NCBI RefSeq assembly: GCF_013368755.1
Contig: NC_049563.1
Coordinates: 186,001-250,000 of the forward strand
Direction of reading: 5' to 3'
Length of the DNA: 64,000 nucleotides
DNA from: Talaromyces rugulosus
Taxonomy: Eukaryota > Ascomycota > Eurotiomycetes > Eurotiales > Trichocomaceae
The notes under the pieces are model-generated. The model was not told the origin of the DNA and did no database searches. It worked only from the letters and a program-made list of their open reading frames with translations. Positions 32,509 through 44,044 of this stretch are shown here, in pieces; position 1 is the stretch's first letter; each line of letters starts with the position of its first letter. Made by a program: the position numbers and the translations under genes.

Positions 32509-33368
32509 ATGTCTACCTCTGGAGATCTAAAACAGTGTTTTGTCTCTGAATTACAAGAAACTGCATTGGACAAGAACTGGGTGGCTATATCGCAGTTGAG
32601 CCCGCAGTTCTTCGATGCTAGTGTTAAACTCAGTGCTATCCCGAAGCAAAAGAAACATCTCCCTGCTAAAGTGCAAGAACTCATTTCTTTGGCGGTTGAC
32701 AGCTCATCGACCCATCTCTACCTACCTGGGATCCAGAGACACATTATTGGCGCATTGGGAGAAGGAGCAACGCCCGATGAAGTGTTTGAAGTGTTTGAGC
32801 TTGCAGGCACGCTGGGAATTCATGCCTGCACAGTTGGCGTGCCAGTCCTACTGGAAGTAATGAAGGAAAAGGGAGCCTACCCTGAATATCAGCTGGCCGA
32901 GAAGGACCTCGGCGAGCGACGTGAGAAACTGAAGGAGGATTTTATCAAGAACCGTGGATACTGGCATGAAATGTGGGAAGGACTTCTTGTGCTTGACCCA
33001 GACTTTTTCGAGGCATACATTGGGTTCTCTTCAGTATCGTGGGTAAAGGATGTGGATGGTAGTGGAAAAGGAGGAGGTGCACTAGAGCCTAAGGTAAGAG
33101 TCTTCGCGTTAATAAATAATTGCTGACCATGTATTATTTCCAGATGAAGGAACTTATATATTGCGCTGTTGATGCGGCCGCAACCCACATGTACGTACCT
33201 GGGCTGAAGCTGCACATTAGAAATGCGCTCAACTATGGGGCAAGTCCTGAGGAGATAGTTGAAGTCTTTGAAATTGCAAGTCAACTAGGCTTACACACTG
33301 CACATGCTTCGGCTCCTATACTAGCTCAGGTTCTCGATAAGAAACAGTCACAATTTAATAAGGCATAG
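32509..33368 (+). CDS. Two-domain carboxymuconolactone decarboxylase (CMD)-family protein
   Basis: Two exons (32509-33093 and 33144-33368) join to 269 aa. The protein holds two CMD-like repeats: LISLAVDSSSTHLYLPGIQR with ALGEGATPDEVFEVFELA, and LIYCAVDAAATHMYVPGLKL with ALNYGASPEEIVEVFEIA. Each repeat keeps the central His and the G-A-(T/S)-P-(D/E)-E turn of the CMD/AhpD fold. The Cys-x-x-Cys of AhpD peroxidases is absent, so a redox role like AhpD is unlikely. It may serve in ring-fission product catabolism or an unrelated lyase/isomerase role. The neighbouring intact sugar transporter and the catabolic genes to the right hint at a degradation context, but a link is not shown. Confidence 0.85.
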
Positions 33369-34228
33369 AGGATCTCAACGCTCTACGGTTAAGTAGTTGC
33401 CGTCTTTCTTGGTGCTTAGGTATGTTGAAAGGGTTTAGGTTAAAGCAATAAAAGATTAAGTAACTAGATTTCAGCCATGCAGACACTAAACTGCTAGAAA
33501 AGTTCGAGGAACACAGGGCTACGCCTTAGCAAAAAGATTCAGATCACGGTAGTAGGTAGGATTGTGCTAGGGAGCTCTAATGGGTAATGGGCAGTATGAA
33601 ATGAAGTTGGCTGTAGTCAAGCCCGGTTATAATCATTGTTTAGGGCCTTCAGTTTCCCCCAACGCAGCCCTAGTGCTACCACGTAAGTCTTAGGTCAAGG
33701 AACGTCAGCTACAGTACAGTACAAAATTAACTAAAATATATCTCAAATATAAGCAAGTCGGCAGGTGATATAAGAGAGTGTCACCACGCTTTAGGTTTTA
33801 TGTAATTTACCGTTGCAAATGTAATACACACGTATATTCGCTTCATCAGACCCTTGTTCAGTAAGACCCCAGCTTACCATAAAGTCATCCTTTAAATTTT
33901 GGGGTTTGCCAAGAATAATTGCGGGGCATAGGATGCGGTGAATTTGTGCAGAGCTCTGGTGTCGCAAGGGTGAGGAGACCCCATGGGGATGCCACCCCGT
34001 TTATGAACTGGGGTTGGTTGGTATGTCCTACTCTAGAGCTAGTTACCGCTCCTATTCACATCCATATTATATTACTGCTTCATTTTCCTTCTCAAAAGGA
34101 TACATTTTATGGTTGGCGCATTGGGGAGTAAGTAGTAACCCATCCCTCCTTGCATCCAGCGAACCCTCGAACAATATTTAGAGCACAGATATATTTGCGC
34201 GCACTCAGACACCTTCGAGCTTCCAACC
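33369..34228. other. Intergenic region
   Basis: An 860-bp spacer between two plus-strand genes, with dense stops and no supported gene. It contains the promoter of the sugar transporter at 34229. Confidence 0.4.
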
Positions 34229-36018
34229 ATGCAAAAATACTTCGGCTTGAGAGGGAAGTCCCTCAGTAACGCCTTGGTATGGACAGTGATCATGCCTGCA
34301 TACACTCTATTTGGCTACCTCGCAGGTGTAGCTGGAGGGCTCCTCGAGCTTCCCTCATGGACCGCCATGTTCCCTCAAATGGACACTGTCAACACAATAG
34401 GTGCACAAAAGTCGCATAATACACAGATCCAGGGGACCGTGGTCGCAATTTACACTTTAGGTTGCCTCATGGGCTCTTTATCCTGCATTGGGATTGGAGA
34501 CAAGCTTGGTAGAAGACGAACGATCATGCTCGGATCTCTTATCACCTGCATTGGCTCAATACTGCAGTCATCTTCCTTTTCATTTCCGCAACTAATAGCG
34601 GGGAGGATTATTACTGGTCTTGGTTTTGGGCTTATTAGTGCTACGGCGCCGAACTGGTGAGTTTCTTGTTCCATTTTCGCATTTCTCATCTACTCACTGG
34701 ACTTAGGCAAACCGAATGCAGTCGCACCAGTCATCGGGGCTTCGTGGTTATGCTTGAGGGTCTATTCATATCAGCAGGTCTCGCAATTTCTGGTTGGGTG
34801 AACTATGGGATGTCCCATACCTCTGGTGATATATCATGGAGGTTTCCGCTAGCCTTTTCTTGCGTCTTCTGCATTGTAGTATTCTTATCAATGCCATTGT
34901 GGCCAGAATCTGTATGTCAGAGTTGGGTCTTACTTTGAGCGCTACTGACATCATACGCAGCCTAGATGGCTCGTGCAAAAAGGGAGAATTGACGAATCGA
35001 AATACGTGCTTGCCGCGCTTGGTGATATACCCATAGATAGCCCCCAGGTCCTCGACGATATTGCAAAGATCCGAGTCTCGTTGGAGGAGACTGCTGGAGG
35101 AAGCTTCCGAGATATCTTCCGCAACGGACCTGCCCGTTTCGCCAACCGGGCGTTTATCGCTGCTGCTTCGCAATGTTTTCAGCAGATGAGTGGTATCAAT
35201 GGCGTAGCGTTCTATCAAACCAAGATCTTCCGGACATACTTGGGACTCTCAGCAGATAATGCAGCTATTCTTTCGGCCAGCGTTTTTACCTGGTAAGCCT
35301 CAGCCCTTAGCTTTTGCATACTAAATTTGGCACCATGAGTGTTGGGCTTTAGTGCTGATGACAGCATATAGGCAAACGATAATTGCACCAGTCGGTGTAT
35401 TTACAATTGAACGGTTTGGTCGACGGAAGCTCATGATGTTTGGAGCGGCAGGAATGGGCATGTGCATGGCTATTATAGCTGGATGCGTGTCTCATCCTTC
35501 GGACCTAAAAGCAGTCCATGCGGCGATCGTCTTCGTTTACCTATTCAGTTTTTTCTTCGTCACTGGCTATCTAGGTTTGACGTTCCTTTATTCGTCCGAG
35601 ATTGCACCTCTCAGTGTCAGAACGCCGATTACAGCTTTGTCAACGACATCAACATGGGTGTTTACCTTCACGGTAGTCGAGGCAACTCCACCTGGTTTTG
35701 ATTCTTTAGGGTGGCGGTACTTCATTGTATATGCGGTCTTGAATTTGTGTCTTCTATTACCGAGTGAGGTGCCTCATCTTGTTGGAATGCAGTGCTAATT
35801 ATTAACTAGCAATATATTTCCTCTTTCCAGAAACGCAAGGTCTGGACTTAGAGAGTATAGATCGTATTTTCCTCGGCAGCCAAAATGTCTTTCAAACTAT
35901 TCGAGTCGCAGAAAAATTACGGCTGGAGGCCATTCCCAGCGAGGAAAACAACCTATCAGGTCGACAAGAAGCAGACTTGGAAGCCAAAGATGTAGGGGAA
36001 ACCAAACATGTAACATAG
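34229..36018 (+). CDS. MFS sugar transporter (sugar porter family)
   Basis: Five exons (34229-34656, 34707-34911, 34961-35292, 35372-35763, 35831-36018) join in phase to 514 aa. Sugar-porter motifs are GDKLGRRRTI after TM2, GRIITGLGFG in TM4, PESPRWLVQKGR at the central loop, QQMSGINGVAFYQ in TM7, ERFGRRKLM after TM8 and PETQGLDLESID at the end of TM12. Two of these (PESPRW and PETQG) are created by splicing. The N-terminus GYLAGVAGG is somewhat atypical for the TM1 motif. It should import a sugar or polyol by proton symport at the plasma membrane. The gene is intact and ends only 86 bp from the left inverted repeat of a pogo-type element. Confidence 0.9.
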
Positions 36019-36103
36019 TCCTGCTGGGGACAAGCATGTTGTAAACTTTTTATTACAATATGCATAGTACAATGGGGCAAATTTAGGTTGGTATCCGACG
36101 TAC

Positions 36104-36144
36104 TACCGTGCTTCACCGTTCGGAGCCCGCTTTCAGACGAAGCC
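36104..36144 (+). repeat. Left terminal inverted repeat of the pogo-like element
   Basis: These 41 bp are the reverse complement of 38179-38219 with one mismatch (T at 36119 where the right copy implies C). The outer end reads TACCGTGC. Confidence 0.9.
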
Positions 36145-38178
36145 CGATTTAGCCGTAGAACACGAAAAAACGCGACTTTTTTAAACCGCGACCAATCCAC
36201 CAATATGGCCTCGATTGAGCTCGCTCTTGAAGAATTGAGATCCTTAGATCCAGGAGAAAAGATTAATATATCAAAAATCGCAAAAAAACTTTGGTGTTGA
36301 TCGGTCAAATCTATCAAGGCGATTCCGTGGGATTAGAGGCTTAAAGGAAGCCCAGTATGAAAATAAATAATTACTTAATAACCAGCAATCAAAATAGCTT
36401 ATAAAATGGATTAATCAATTTACTACTTATAGCCTTCCACCTACTACATCAATGCTTTGTAACTTTGGTAAGGGAATCAGTAGTAAAGAACCTAAAAGAA
36501 ATTGGTTTACTCGCTGGATTAGAGCTCACTCGGATCATTTAATTTCTCGATTTTCAACCGGAATTGATATCGACAGAAAAAGGGCAGATTCGGCATATAA
36601 ATACACTTTATATTTTGAACTTTTTGATCAAAAATAAAGCAGTATAATCTCTTACCTGATCAGATTTATAATATGGATGAGAAAGGCTTTATAATTGGGA
36701 TAACGTCAAAATTAAAAAAGAATCTTTTCCTGGCAGCAATATAAGTAAAAAAGCATATAGCAACACCTTTAAGATAGAAGCCAGGGGTGGATTACACTAA
36801 TTACTTATATTTACGCCAGTGAAAAAGCTCTTTCCCTAGGTTTAATTTATATGTCTAAATCCGGCAATTTATAAGATTCATAGCTTCAAGATTTTGATCT
36901 TAAAGTGCAAAATTATTTTTTTGCTTCTTCAGAATCTGGATGGACCAATAATAAGCTCGGTTTCCAGTGGTTAACCTCTATTTTTGATTGAGAGACAAAA
37001 CATCAAGCAAGCAGGGGATAGATGCTCTTAATTCTTAATAGGCACGGATCTCATATAAATATGAGATTTATCAATTACTACGACCAAAATCGGATTTTAT
37101 TGGCTATATTTCTAGCTTATACAACGCATACTTTACAGCCTCTTGACGTCTCTTTATTTGGGCCTCTTTCTAGAGCTTACAGCAACGAATTAGAACAATT
37201 TTTATATGAATGCCAAGGGTTCAGCCGTCTCAAAATAAGTGACCTTTTTCGCCTATTTTGGAAGGCTTGGGAGACTGCTTTTTCAAAAAAGAATATTGAA
37301 TCCAGGTTTTATAATACTGGTTTGAGCCAGTTTAATCTGGAATTAATTTTACAACGCTACAACAAAAAACCGGAAAGCAGGCCAGTTTCTAGCGGTTCTA
37401 CAGTTTCAGCTATTAAAGCAGAAGATTAGTGGCAAATTCAGAAGCTTTTATATGAGGTTATTAGTGATTATGAAGATAAAAAAACCTTAAAGCTTTGCAA
37501 TACGGTAATGGCTCTTTCTACGTAAGTTGTGCTGCTTCAAAGTCAATTAGAAGGCCTCGAACGTGCTCTAATTAATAAGAAGAAGCATGAGATCAAGAAA
37601 AAACCTTTATTATTGGATCTTCCTGCTGCTGAATGTGGTGGTGTAATCTTTTTTAGTCCTCAAAAGGTCCAACAAGCTCGAGATCTATAGCTTCAAAAAG
37701 ATCAACTTTTTGCTGAGAAAAAAGCTCGTAAAAATAATAAAAAGCTTTAACAACAACTTCTCAATGAATCTAGAGAGCAGGAAAAGCTTTAACGAGCTCA
37801 AATCCGACAAGAAAAGCAAAAAGCACGGCAAGAACAGGCAGCGGAAAAAGAGCGTTAAAAAGCTAAGCAAGAGCTTGCTAAGCAAGTGGATTCACAATTT
37901 TAAAAAGAGGCTATATCAACTTCAAAGCTTTCTAAAAAGCCTCAATTAAATTTAAAGCCAAAAGAACCAAAAATTAGCTCTCTAGCGCATGAGGAAGTTG
38001 TTGAGGAAGTTATTCCTATAAATCGCCGCGGGCGCCAAATCTGGCTATCAGCCCGTTTTTGCTAGTTAATTTTTTTCTTATGTAATTCTTTATATCTCAT
38101 TTGGTACTACTCTAATAATTTACTGTATTTCATTTTGATGTGGTGGTGTAAAGCTTCAAAACGTTTATATAGTAATTT

Positions 38179-38219
38179 GGCTTCGTCTGAAAGCGGGCTC
38201 CGAGCGGTGAAGCACGGTA
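38179..38219 (-). repeat. Right terminal inverted repeat of the pogo-like element
   Basis: The partner of 36104-36144, identical in inverted orientation at 40 of 41 bases, ending GCACGGTA. Confidence 0.9.
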
Positions 38220-38652
38220 TGCCATCGCGGCTAAAGCTGTCAGCAAGCTTGTCGTTCAGAATTCTGGCTCCCTGCATGTAGTAAAAGAGTTATATACACT
38301 GCCGAAAAAGTATAAAATACAACACAATTCCTAAGATGCCTAGAATGTCGAGATATATCTGGGATCCAATAGCTATGCTGAATCTGCGCGCGCTCTAGTC
38401 TCTTGGCTTGGAAAGGGGAAGAGCCGAGATTTTGGGATGAGTTGCCAAGGGGTGTAAAACACGAAGTTGAGAATCGGAAGAGGGCTATGGGAATGCTAAA
38501 GTAGATATTGAGGGTGAGATTGGGGAAAGACAAAGGCTTTCTATTTGTTGTATATTTCTTGGGATAAAATATACTAAACCGAGCTAGGACTGAATATTTT
38601 AAGGATCCAATGCCTAAGAATGTTCCCCTACTAATCTGTTCTTCGCAACCGT
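38220..38652. other. Intergenic region
   Basis: This 433-bp segment lies between the transposon and the 3' end of the ACS-family transporter gene. No gene is supported; a minus-strand open frame at 38240-38533 has no domain. Confidence 0.4.
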
Positions 38653-40442
38653 CTACAAAATGTACCTAAACTGTAAATTCTGCTATAGCGTTAGTATCTC
38701 TGTATACTATATCACAAGCCTAGGAAATATTACCTTCTTATCAGTCAAATCATCATCATAAGCGTTGTCGTATGCTTCTACGATACCCGCATCATCGCGT
38801 TTCTTGTTCTCCGAGGAACATATCATTCGATATATATACATTAGTATGCAGGAGACAACTGAACTACCGATGGTCACCAGAAACCCAATAAGGTATCTGG
38901 GAGAATCTTGGGATCGATAGACAAGAGGTCCGATAAAGTTTCCTTGCGACTGTTAGTATTATTTTAACAAAAATAAGGATATATTATCACGTGTTTCATA
39001 CCGAAGCAGTATCCAATAAAAAGCCCAGCTGACGCAACTGACTTCTTCGTATATCCGGCAATGTTTGCCATTTGAATACCCATGAGTATACCGTATCCAG
39101 ATCCCACAGATGGTAGGATAATGATCGCGAACAATGCAACACCTTTCACCGTACTAGGGACTGCGACCAGCAGTATGCAGGCAAAGACAACAATCATCTG
39201 CGTGAATATGAACAAGTAGGATCGAATCCCCTTGGCCGTAAATCTGTAGCAGAGGTACGACATGGAAAGCGTCATTGAGCCGGACCAAAATGAGCATGGC
39301 ATGCTTAGCAAAAGAGAGTTGAACGTGCTGTACCCGAATCCGTTAATGAGAATCGGGGTGAACGTGGATATGGGCGCATTGGCGATCATAGAGAGCATAG
39401 CGATGAAAAACAACAGCCAGAACTTGCCGTCAAAGAGAAGCTCTCTGACTTGGCTCCCCTTGAAGTGGGTATTTCGCACGCCCGAGTTATTGCTCCGCAG
39501 CCGGGAGACGGCAATATAGCGTTCTCGTTCATTCAAAACTTTAACACTGATGGGCTCGGGCTTGAGGACCCATAGCAACACAATACCCCAAACGAAGGTT
39601 ATGGAACCAGCGAAATAGAACATGTACGGCCATGATGACACCCCGCCGTGAATTTGGCCAAGACCCCAGTTGATCAGAGGCGAAACGCAAGAAATATAGC
39701 CAGTACAGCAGTACCAGATTCTATGGGAGTCTAGTAGGTTAGCGATATGAAAACAGTTAGGTAGCAAGCTGCGGGAAGAATGTGCTGTTCCGCTTACCCC
39801 ATTCTCAATGCCTGTTCATTCTTCTTGTACCAGCTACTTACAACTATCATGAACATAGGGCTGATGCCACTTTCAAGCACACCCAGAAAGAATCGCTGAG
39901 CGTAGAGTGCTTGATAATTACGGCATTGTGTCGTGAGGAGTAGGCACAAGCCCCAAATCGACACTGTACCGGCCGCAACCCGCTCAACTGGGTATCGCTG
40001 AGCGAGGACCATGACTGGATATGCGCCGACAATGAATCCCAGATAAAATATGGATGCAGAGAAAGAATATCTATCACCAGTCAAGAGTTGTAGGTCTGTT
40101 CTGAGACCAAAGATTGCCTAGAATATGTGCTATCAGAATGAATTCGTCTATAAGCCTTACGGCAAGATAGGATGGATTTACCGCTTGGCCTAGCATAGCC
40201 TTATCGTAGTACTGAAGGGCGTATGTGAGGCAGAGAATAGGCATGAGATTCCAGTCGATCTTCTGCAGGAGCTTCTTCTCCTCGTCTTCTGTCCAGGATT
40301 CATCACCACTATAAGTGGCGATCACCCTCATCGCCTCATCGGCATGAAATGTGTCGACCGTCTTCATGGGATAGTCGGCGGTGCTGGCCTCCTCGACGTG
40401 GCTGTGACTGCGACTCGTTGGCTTCATCTCAATGTCTGACAT
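38653..40442 (-). CDS. MFS transporter, ACS/Dal5-type organic anion permease
   Basis: Five exons (40442-40182, 40117-39798, 39720-39002, 38942-38734, 38682-38653) join to 512 aa. The last exon encodes nine residues (QNLQFRYIL), a C-terminus usual in this family, which supports the final splice. Family blocks: KKLLQKIDWNLMPILCLTY before TM1, YYDKAMLGQA in TM1, FYLGFIVGAYP in TM2, EQALRMGIWYCCTGY across a splice site and FKGSQVRELLFDGKFW in the central loop. It likely imports an organic anion such as allantoate, a vitamin or an aromatic acid. It is intact and lies between the pogo-like element and the broken aldehyde dehydrogenase. The start was set at the ATG at 40442 (MSDIEMKP). Confidence 0.9.
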
Positions 40443-41261
40443 GATACATTTCAATGGTCAACCGTCTTATATGAAGGGTGTCAAGCAGTAACTAGAAAGC
40501 GTTCGTGGTGGAAGCAAAATTCCGGGGTTTTAATAACGATGATGAAATGCAGAGAGTATAAAGATCATCCGCAGGGAAGATGGAGGACCCTACTTAAGCT
40601 CAACTGTGGATGACAGTAGAACGATCTAGGCGCTCGTCCCTTAGACCTTCCCCAGAGAGTGGGGTGTGCTCTGTTGTCCCCGTGGCAAGAAAATATGGGG
40701 TAAACCCGTACCCCACCAAAATAAGCTAATACGCAGTAATGTCTCTACTATACTTCGCAGTCCGACCTGTACCAACATTTGACGACGACGACTAGTCATG
40801 TATGTACCCCGTAGCGTGCAGTATTACTCGGTGGTGTCCCAGCAAGTCGCTTCCACCAGCTTGTAATGGTCGACGGCCGTGGAAGCTTAGGGCCGAGATC
40901 GGCTGACCTCACGTTTCGCTTATCTCTACCCCAAATAAATGCTGGGGCGACAATAGTAATTGATTTAGACTGACGGTTTGAAGGTGGCTGTAGCGTAATA
41001 AGCGCCTCTGAAAAGCCATTTTAACAAATGTTATAGTATGCATTTAGTGCCCTAACGCATATTTGAGTTATAATAGTCAATACTTCGGCATGCCGTGAGA
41101 CGTGAAGACGCATTTTAAACGTGTAGTCATAAAGAAATAGCACACAATATGGCTCCAAGACGAGCATCTGGCTCCAAGACGAGCATCTTTATTGCATTCG
41201 AGATGTCTGCAAGGTTCCTTATCATCTATAACTCATCTATTCCGCTCAAGAGCTCCCCGAC
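40443..41261. other. Intergenic region with a 19-bp tandem duplication
   Basis: This 819-bp spacer is the promoter of the ACS transporter and the 3' flank of the dehydrogenase pseudogene. It contains a perfect 19-bp tandem duplication at 41151-41188. No gene is supported. Confidence 0.45.
41151..41188. repeat. Perfect 19-bp tandem duplication
   Basis: Two adjacent identical copies of a 19-mer starting GGCTCCAAGACGAGC. It may be a recent slippage or gap-repair scar. Confidence 0.9.
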
Positions 41262-42996
41262 CTAGCCTTGCGTCGGCATGACCATGGCCACTTTATCCAC
41301 CAAGTTCGCATTCTCATGCTTCCACAGACTCGTGACTGTTTTCAACTGCGTGTAGAAATTCAAGCCTGGCTTTCCGTAGAAGTTGCTGGCTCCACCCCCA
41401 GCGATGCTCTTCTTGTTTCCGGTAAAAGAGAACATTGGCAACGGAATCGGAATAGGCCTATACGGAGGGTCGCCCCTTTGGTTAGCAGGTCTTGGACAGC
41501 AGTGAGACAGAGAATTTGGGAAGCTCACACATTGATTCCAACTTGGCCGGCTTCAATCCGTGTCTGGAAAGTGGAGGCGGCCAGCCCAGAACGCGTAAAA
41601 ATAGCAGCTCCGTTGCCATACTCGTTTGTATTGATGAGATCGATAGCATCATCTAGCGTCTCAACGTCCAAGCAAACAAGGACAGGGCCAAAGATCTCCT
41701 CAGTATAGCACTTCATGTGAGGTTTCACATTTCCAATAATAGTTGGTCCAACCTAGTTTCCGTCAGGGTACTCCGGATGCTTATAGCCGCGGCCATCGAG
41801 TAAAATTGTAGCACCTTCGGCTTCGGCACTGGCTATGAGCTCCTCAATTCTGTTCTTACTGTGCGGCGAAATCACTGGTCCAACATCAGCTCCTAGCTCG
41901 GATCCGCCGTCGAGAGACAACTCTTTAGTTTTTTCTGTAAGCTCATCGAGCCACTCTCTAGCCTCGCCAACCGCCACAAGAGTGCTAAGTGCCATGCAAC
42001 GTTGGCCAGCAGCACCGAAAGCAGCTCCAACAATAGCATTTAAAGCCTGGCTCTTGATCGCATCTGGGAGAATAGCTGCGTGATTCTTTGCGCCTAAATT
42101 GGCTTGGACACGCTTGCCGTTTGCAGAGCCTCTGGTGTAGATATACTCGCCAACTCGGTTTCCTCCAACAAATGAGATAGCCTTGATCTCAGGTTCATCA
42201 ATGATAAAGTTGACGGTCTTAGCTGTACCATGAATAACGTCCACGACTCCGGGTGGGAAACCGGCCTTTTGACATAACTTCGCTAGAATCATAGTAGCCC
42301 CTGGATCGCGTTTCGAAGGTTTCAAAATCAAGCAGTCTCCGGCCGCTGTCGCAATAGGTATAGATCAAAGAGGAATCATAGCTGGGAAGTCTAGAGAGGT
42401 GATTCAACAGCAGGTCCGTTTTCATTCGGGCGGGATGCTCACTGGAGGGGCAGATAGCTGCGACAATTCCAAGAGGGATACGGTATGATCTCGTTTCCAT
42501 ATCGGTGGCAACTTCCACAAGCTCTCCTTTCATTTGCTCAGTGATGCCACAAGACTGTTCAGCGACTTGCAGCCCACGGAGAACATCACCTTTCGCATCG
42601 GCAAAGTCTTGCCTTGGTCAAGAGTGATTGAAGCTGCTAGTCTATCCCAATGGTCCCGGACAAGCTGAGTAAACTTGAACATGATTCGTTGCCTCGCCCC
42701 ACAATGCTAGTATCCCTCCACGCTGGCCATGCTCTATTAGCGCTTTCAACGGCAGCTTTTAGTTCGTCATCTGTATTTTGCGGTACCCTGGTGACAAGGT
42801 TGTTTGTAGCTGGGTCATGCACGTCAATAAACTTGTCGCTGGAAGAAGCTTTGAACTCATTGTCGGTGAACCAAGGGGTGTCTTTGACTACCGAAATCTT
42901 CTCGTGGGTCATTGGGTATACAGCAGTAGTTAAAGGAGGAACAATAGAGGTAAGCGCCAAATCCCTCGCTGATATGTGTAGACTGTGGGAGGCCAT
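41262..42996 (-). pseudogene. Methylmalonate-semialdehyde dehydrogenase (ALDH6-type), inactivated
   Basis: The translated pieces follow the CoA-acylating (methyl)malonate-semialdehyde dehydrogenase family from end to end: FIDVHDPATNNLVTRVPQ, IPLGIVAAICP, LILKPSKRDPGA, ISFVGGNRVGEYIYTRG, AAFGAAGQRCMALSTLV (active-site Cys), EEIFGPVLVC and [13 protein letters not shown]. The enzyme oxidises (methyl)malonate semialdehyde to propionyl- or acetyl-CoA in mitochondria at the end of valine or beta-alanine breakdown. Four lesions are visible: a frameshift between 42683 and 42697, a missing base near 42603, a TGA at 42367-42365 where the family has Trp, and a TAG at 41755-41753 in the GNWVGPT block. 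Both stops are TGG-derived G-to-A changes. A 625-bp inverted-repeat element lies only 49 bp upstream of the ATG. Confidence 0.85.
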
Positions 42997-43045
42997 TCGT
43001 TTGCGGGGCGCTGGGTTCTGGTGCTAGTTGTCAATATCCGAGTTA

Positions 43046-43072
43046 ACGTATTTCACTAACGAACGGCACACC
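43046..43072 (+). repeat. Left inverted repeat of the 625-bp element
   Basis: 27 bp identical to the reverse complement of 43644-43670; it begins ACGTATTTCACTAACG. Confidence 0.92.
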
Positions 43073-43643
43073 CCTCCCACTTTTTCCCAAATTCATCAAC
43101 CACATATTCTTCAAAATCGCTAAATCATCCCGATATGCCCAAAAACAATTGGACACCAAACACGCCTTATGATATAAAGACACTTAACCGACAGTCAACT
43201 GCAATAAAGCGCGTTATAAGAGAATCCTCAAAAACACCCCCTTCGCCGCTTCAATCCCATTTTGACTACCTCATCAAAGGGTACACGGCAGCTATACATC
43301 AAACCACTATATTATTAAAGGAAAATTATGATCTACGTGTATCTAATGAGCGCTAAAAGACTAAGCGTACAACAAGGGGTAAGGCACTTGATATGCCAGG
43401 GGTTATCAGCGTTTCTGGGGCCCAAGAAATCGCTATAGCGACTTTGGCGCGTTCTGAAGTTTCTCAACTTCCTGATCCGGAAACAGCTTTACAAGGGCGT
43501 CGGCGCGCTCTACCTACCTGTTCTAATTGTAAATTAGTAGGGCATATTCGGACGTACTGCCCAACCAACTCTACATAGAAATTCAAGCAATTTCTTGGTG
43601 TTGGGTGACAAAAATTTATAAAATTCAATTTGGGGGTGGAAAA

Positions 43644-43670
43644 GGTGTGCCGTTCGTTAGTGAAATACGT
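43644..43670 (-). repeat. Right inverted repeat of the 625-bp element
   Basis: Perfect inverted partner of 43046-43072, followed by TA. Confidence 0.92.
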
Positions 43671-44044
43671 TATAGCCCGAGTGGGTGCGAGAACCGAGAG
43701 TCCTCCGGTGAAAGACATATTGATTATCTCACTAATGGGAGATACTGTACTGCGGCTCTTCGTCCCAGCAAACAGAGAGAAAAGAGCCGAGCAAATGCAA
43801 GACTTTGAACTAGGAACTCATTCGATTAGGGGCACTCTCGGCAAAATGGGATATACCCACATACGATACCCCATTATGCGAAATAGTCAATGCGAATTCC
43901 GGATCTAGTTAAGTTAATATCCGCTTACTCTATTAATAAGGTGCCCCATAACTCCCCAACTTACCCAAAACCCCGCCCTGCTGCAACTTTGAGCCATCCA
44001 TCGTCCTCAACCAGACCATTGCAGCTTCTCTGCACTGACGTTCT
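43671..44044. promoter_or_regulatory. Upstream region of the Zn2Cys6 regulator
   Basis: This 374-bp segment between the inverted-repeat element and the regulator ATG is the likely core promoter. The element insertion has cut it off from sequences further left. No binding site is recognised. Confidence 0.35.

Larger units (their letters stand above)
36104..38219 (+). mobile_element. pogo/Fot1-like DNA transposon with 41-bp terminal inverted repeats, inactive
   Basis: The element is bounded by inverted repeats at 36104-36144 and 38179-38219 that match at 40 of 41 positions. The outermost TA of each fits the TA target-site duplication of this superfamily. Inside, on the plus strand, lie a DDE_1 transposase in pieces: LRSLDPGEKINISKIAKK (HTH start), NMDEKGFIIG (first Asp), LILNRHGSHINMRF (second acidic site, Asp replaced by Asn) and HTLQPLDVSLFGPL. 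The tail is Lys/Gln-rich. Numerous stops and AT-rich composition show decay, consistent with C-to-T mutation such as RIP. Length is 2.1 kb, close to full size for the group. Confidence 0.85.
43046..43670 (+). mobile_element. Non-autonomous (MITE-like) element with 27-bp inverted repeats and transposase C-terminal fragment
   Basis: Perfect 27-bp inverted repeats at 43046-43072 and 43644-43670 enclose 571 bp. Each outer end is flanked by TA (43044-43045 and 43671-43672), the target duplication expected of Tc1/mariner-pogo elements. Inside, on the plus strand, is the C-terminal tail of a fungal pogo-type transposase: NLKS-like helices ending in a zinc knuckle, CSNCKLVGHIRTYC (C-x2-C-x4-H-x4-C). 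The DDE core is absent, so it is an internally deleted derivative. Only one stop interrupts the fragment. It sits between the ALDH pseudogene and the Zn2Cys6 gene. Confidence 0.85.
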
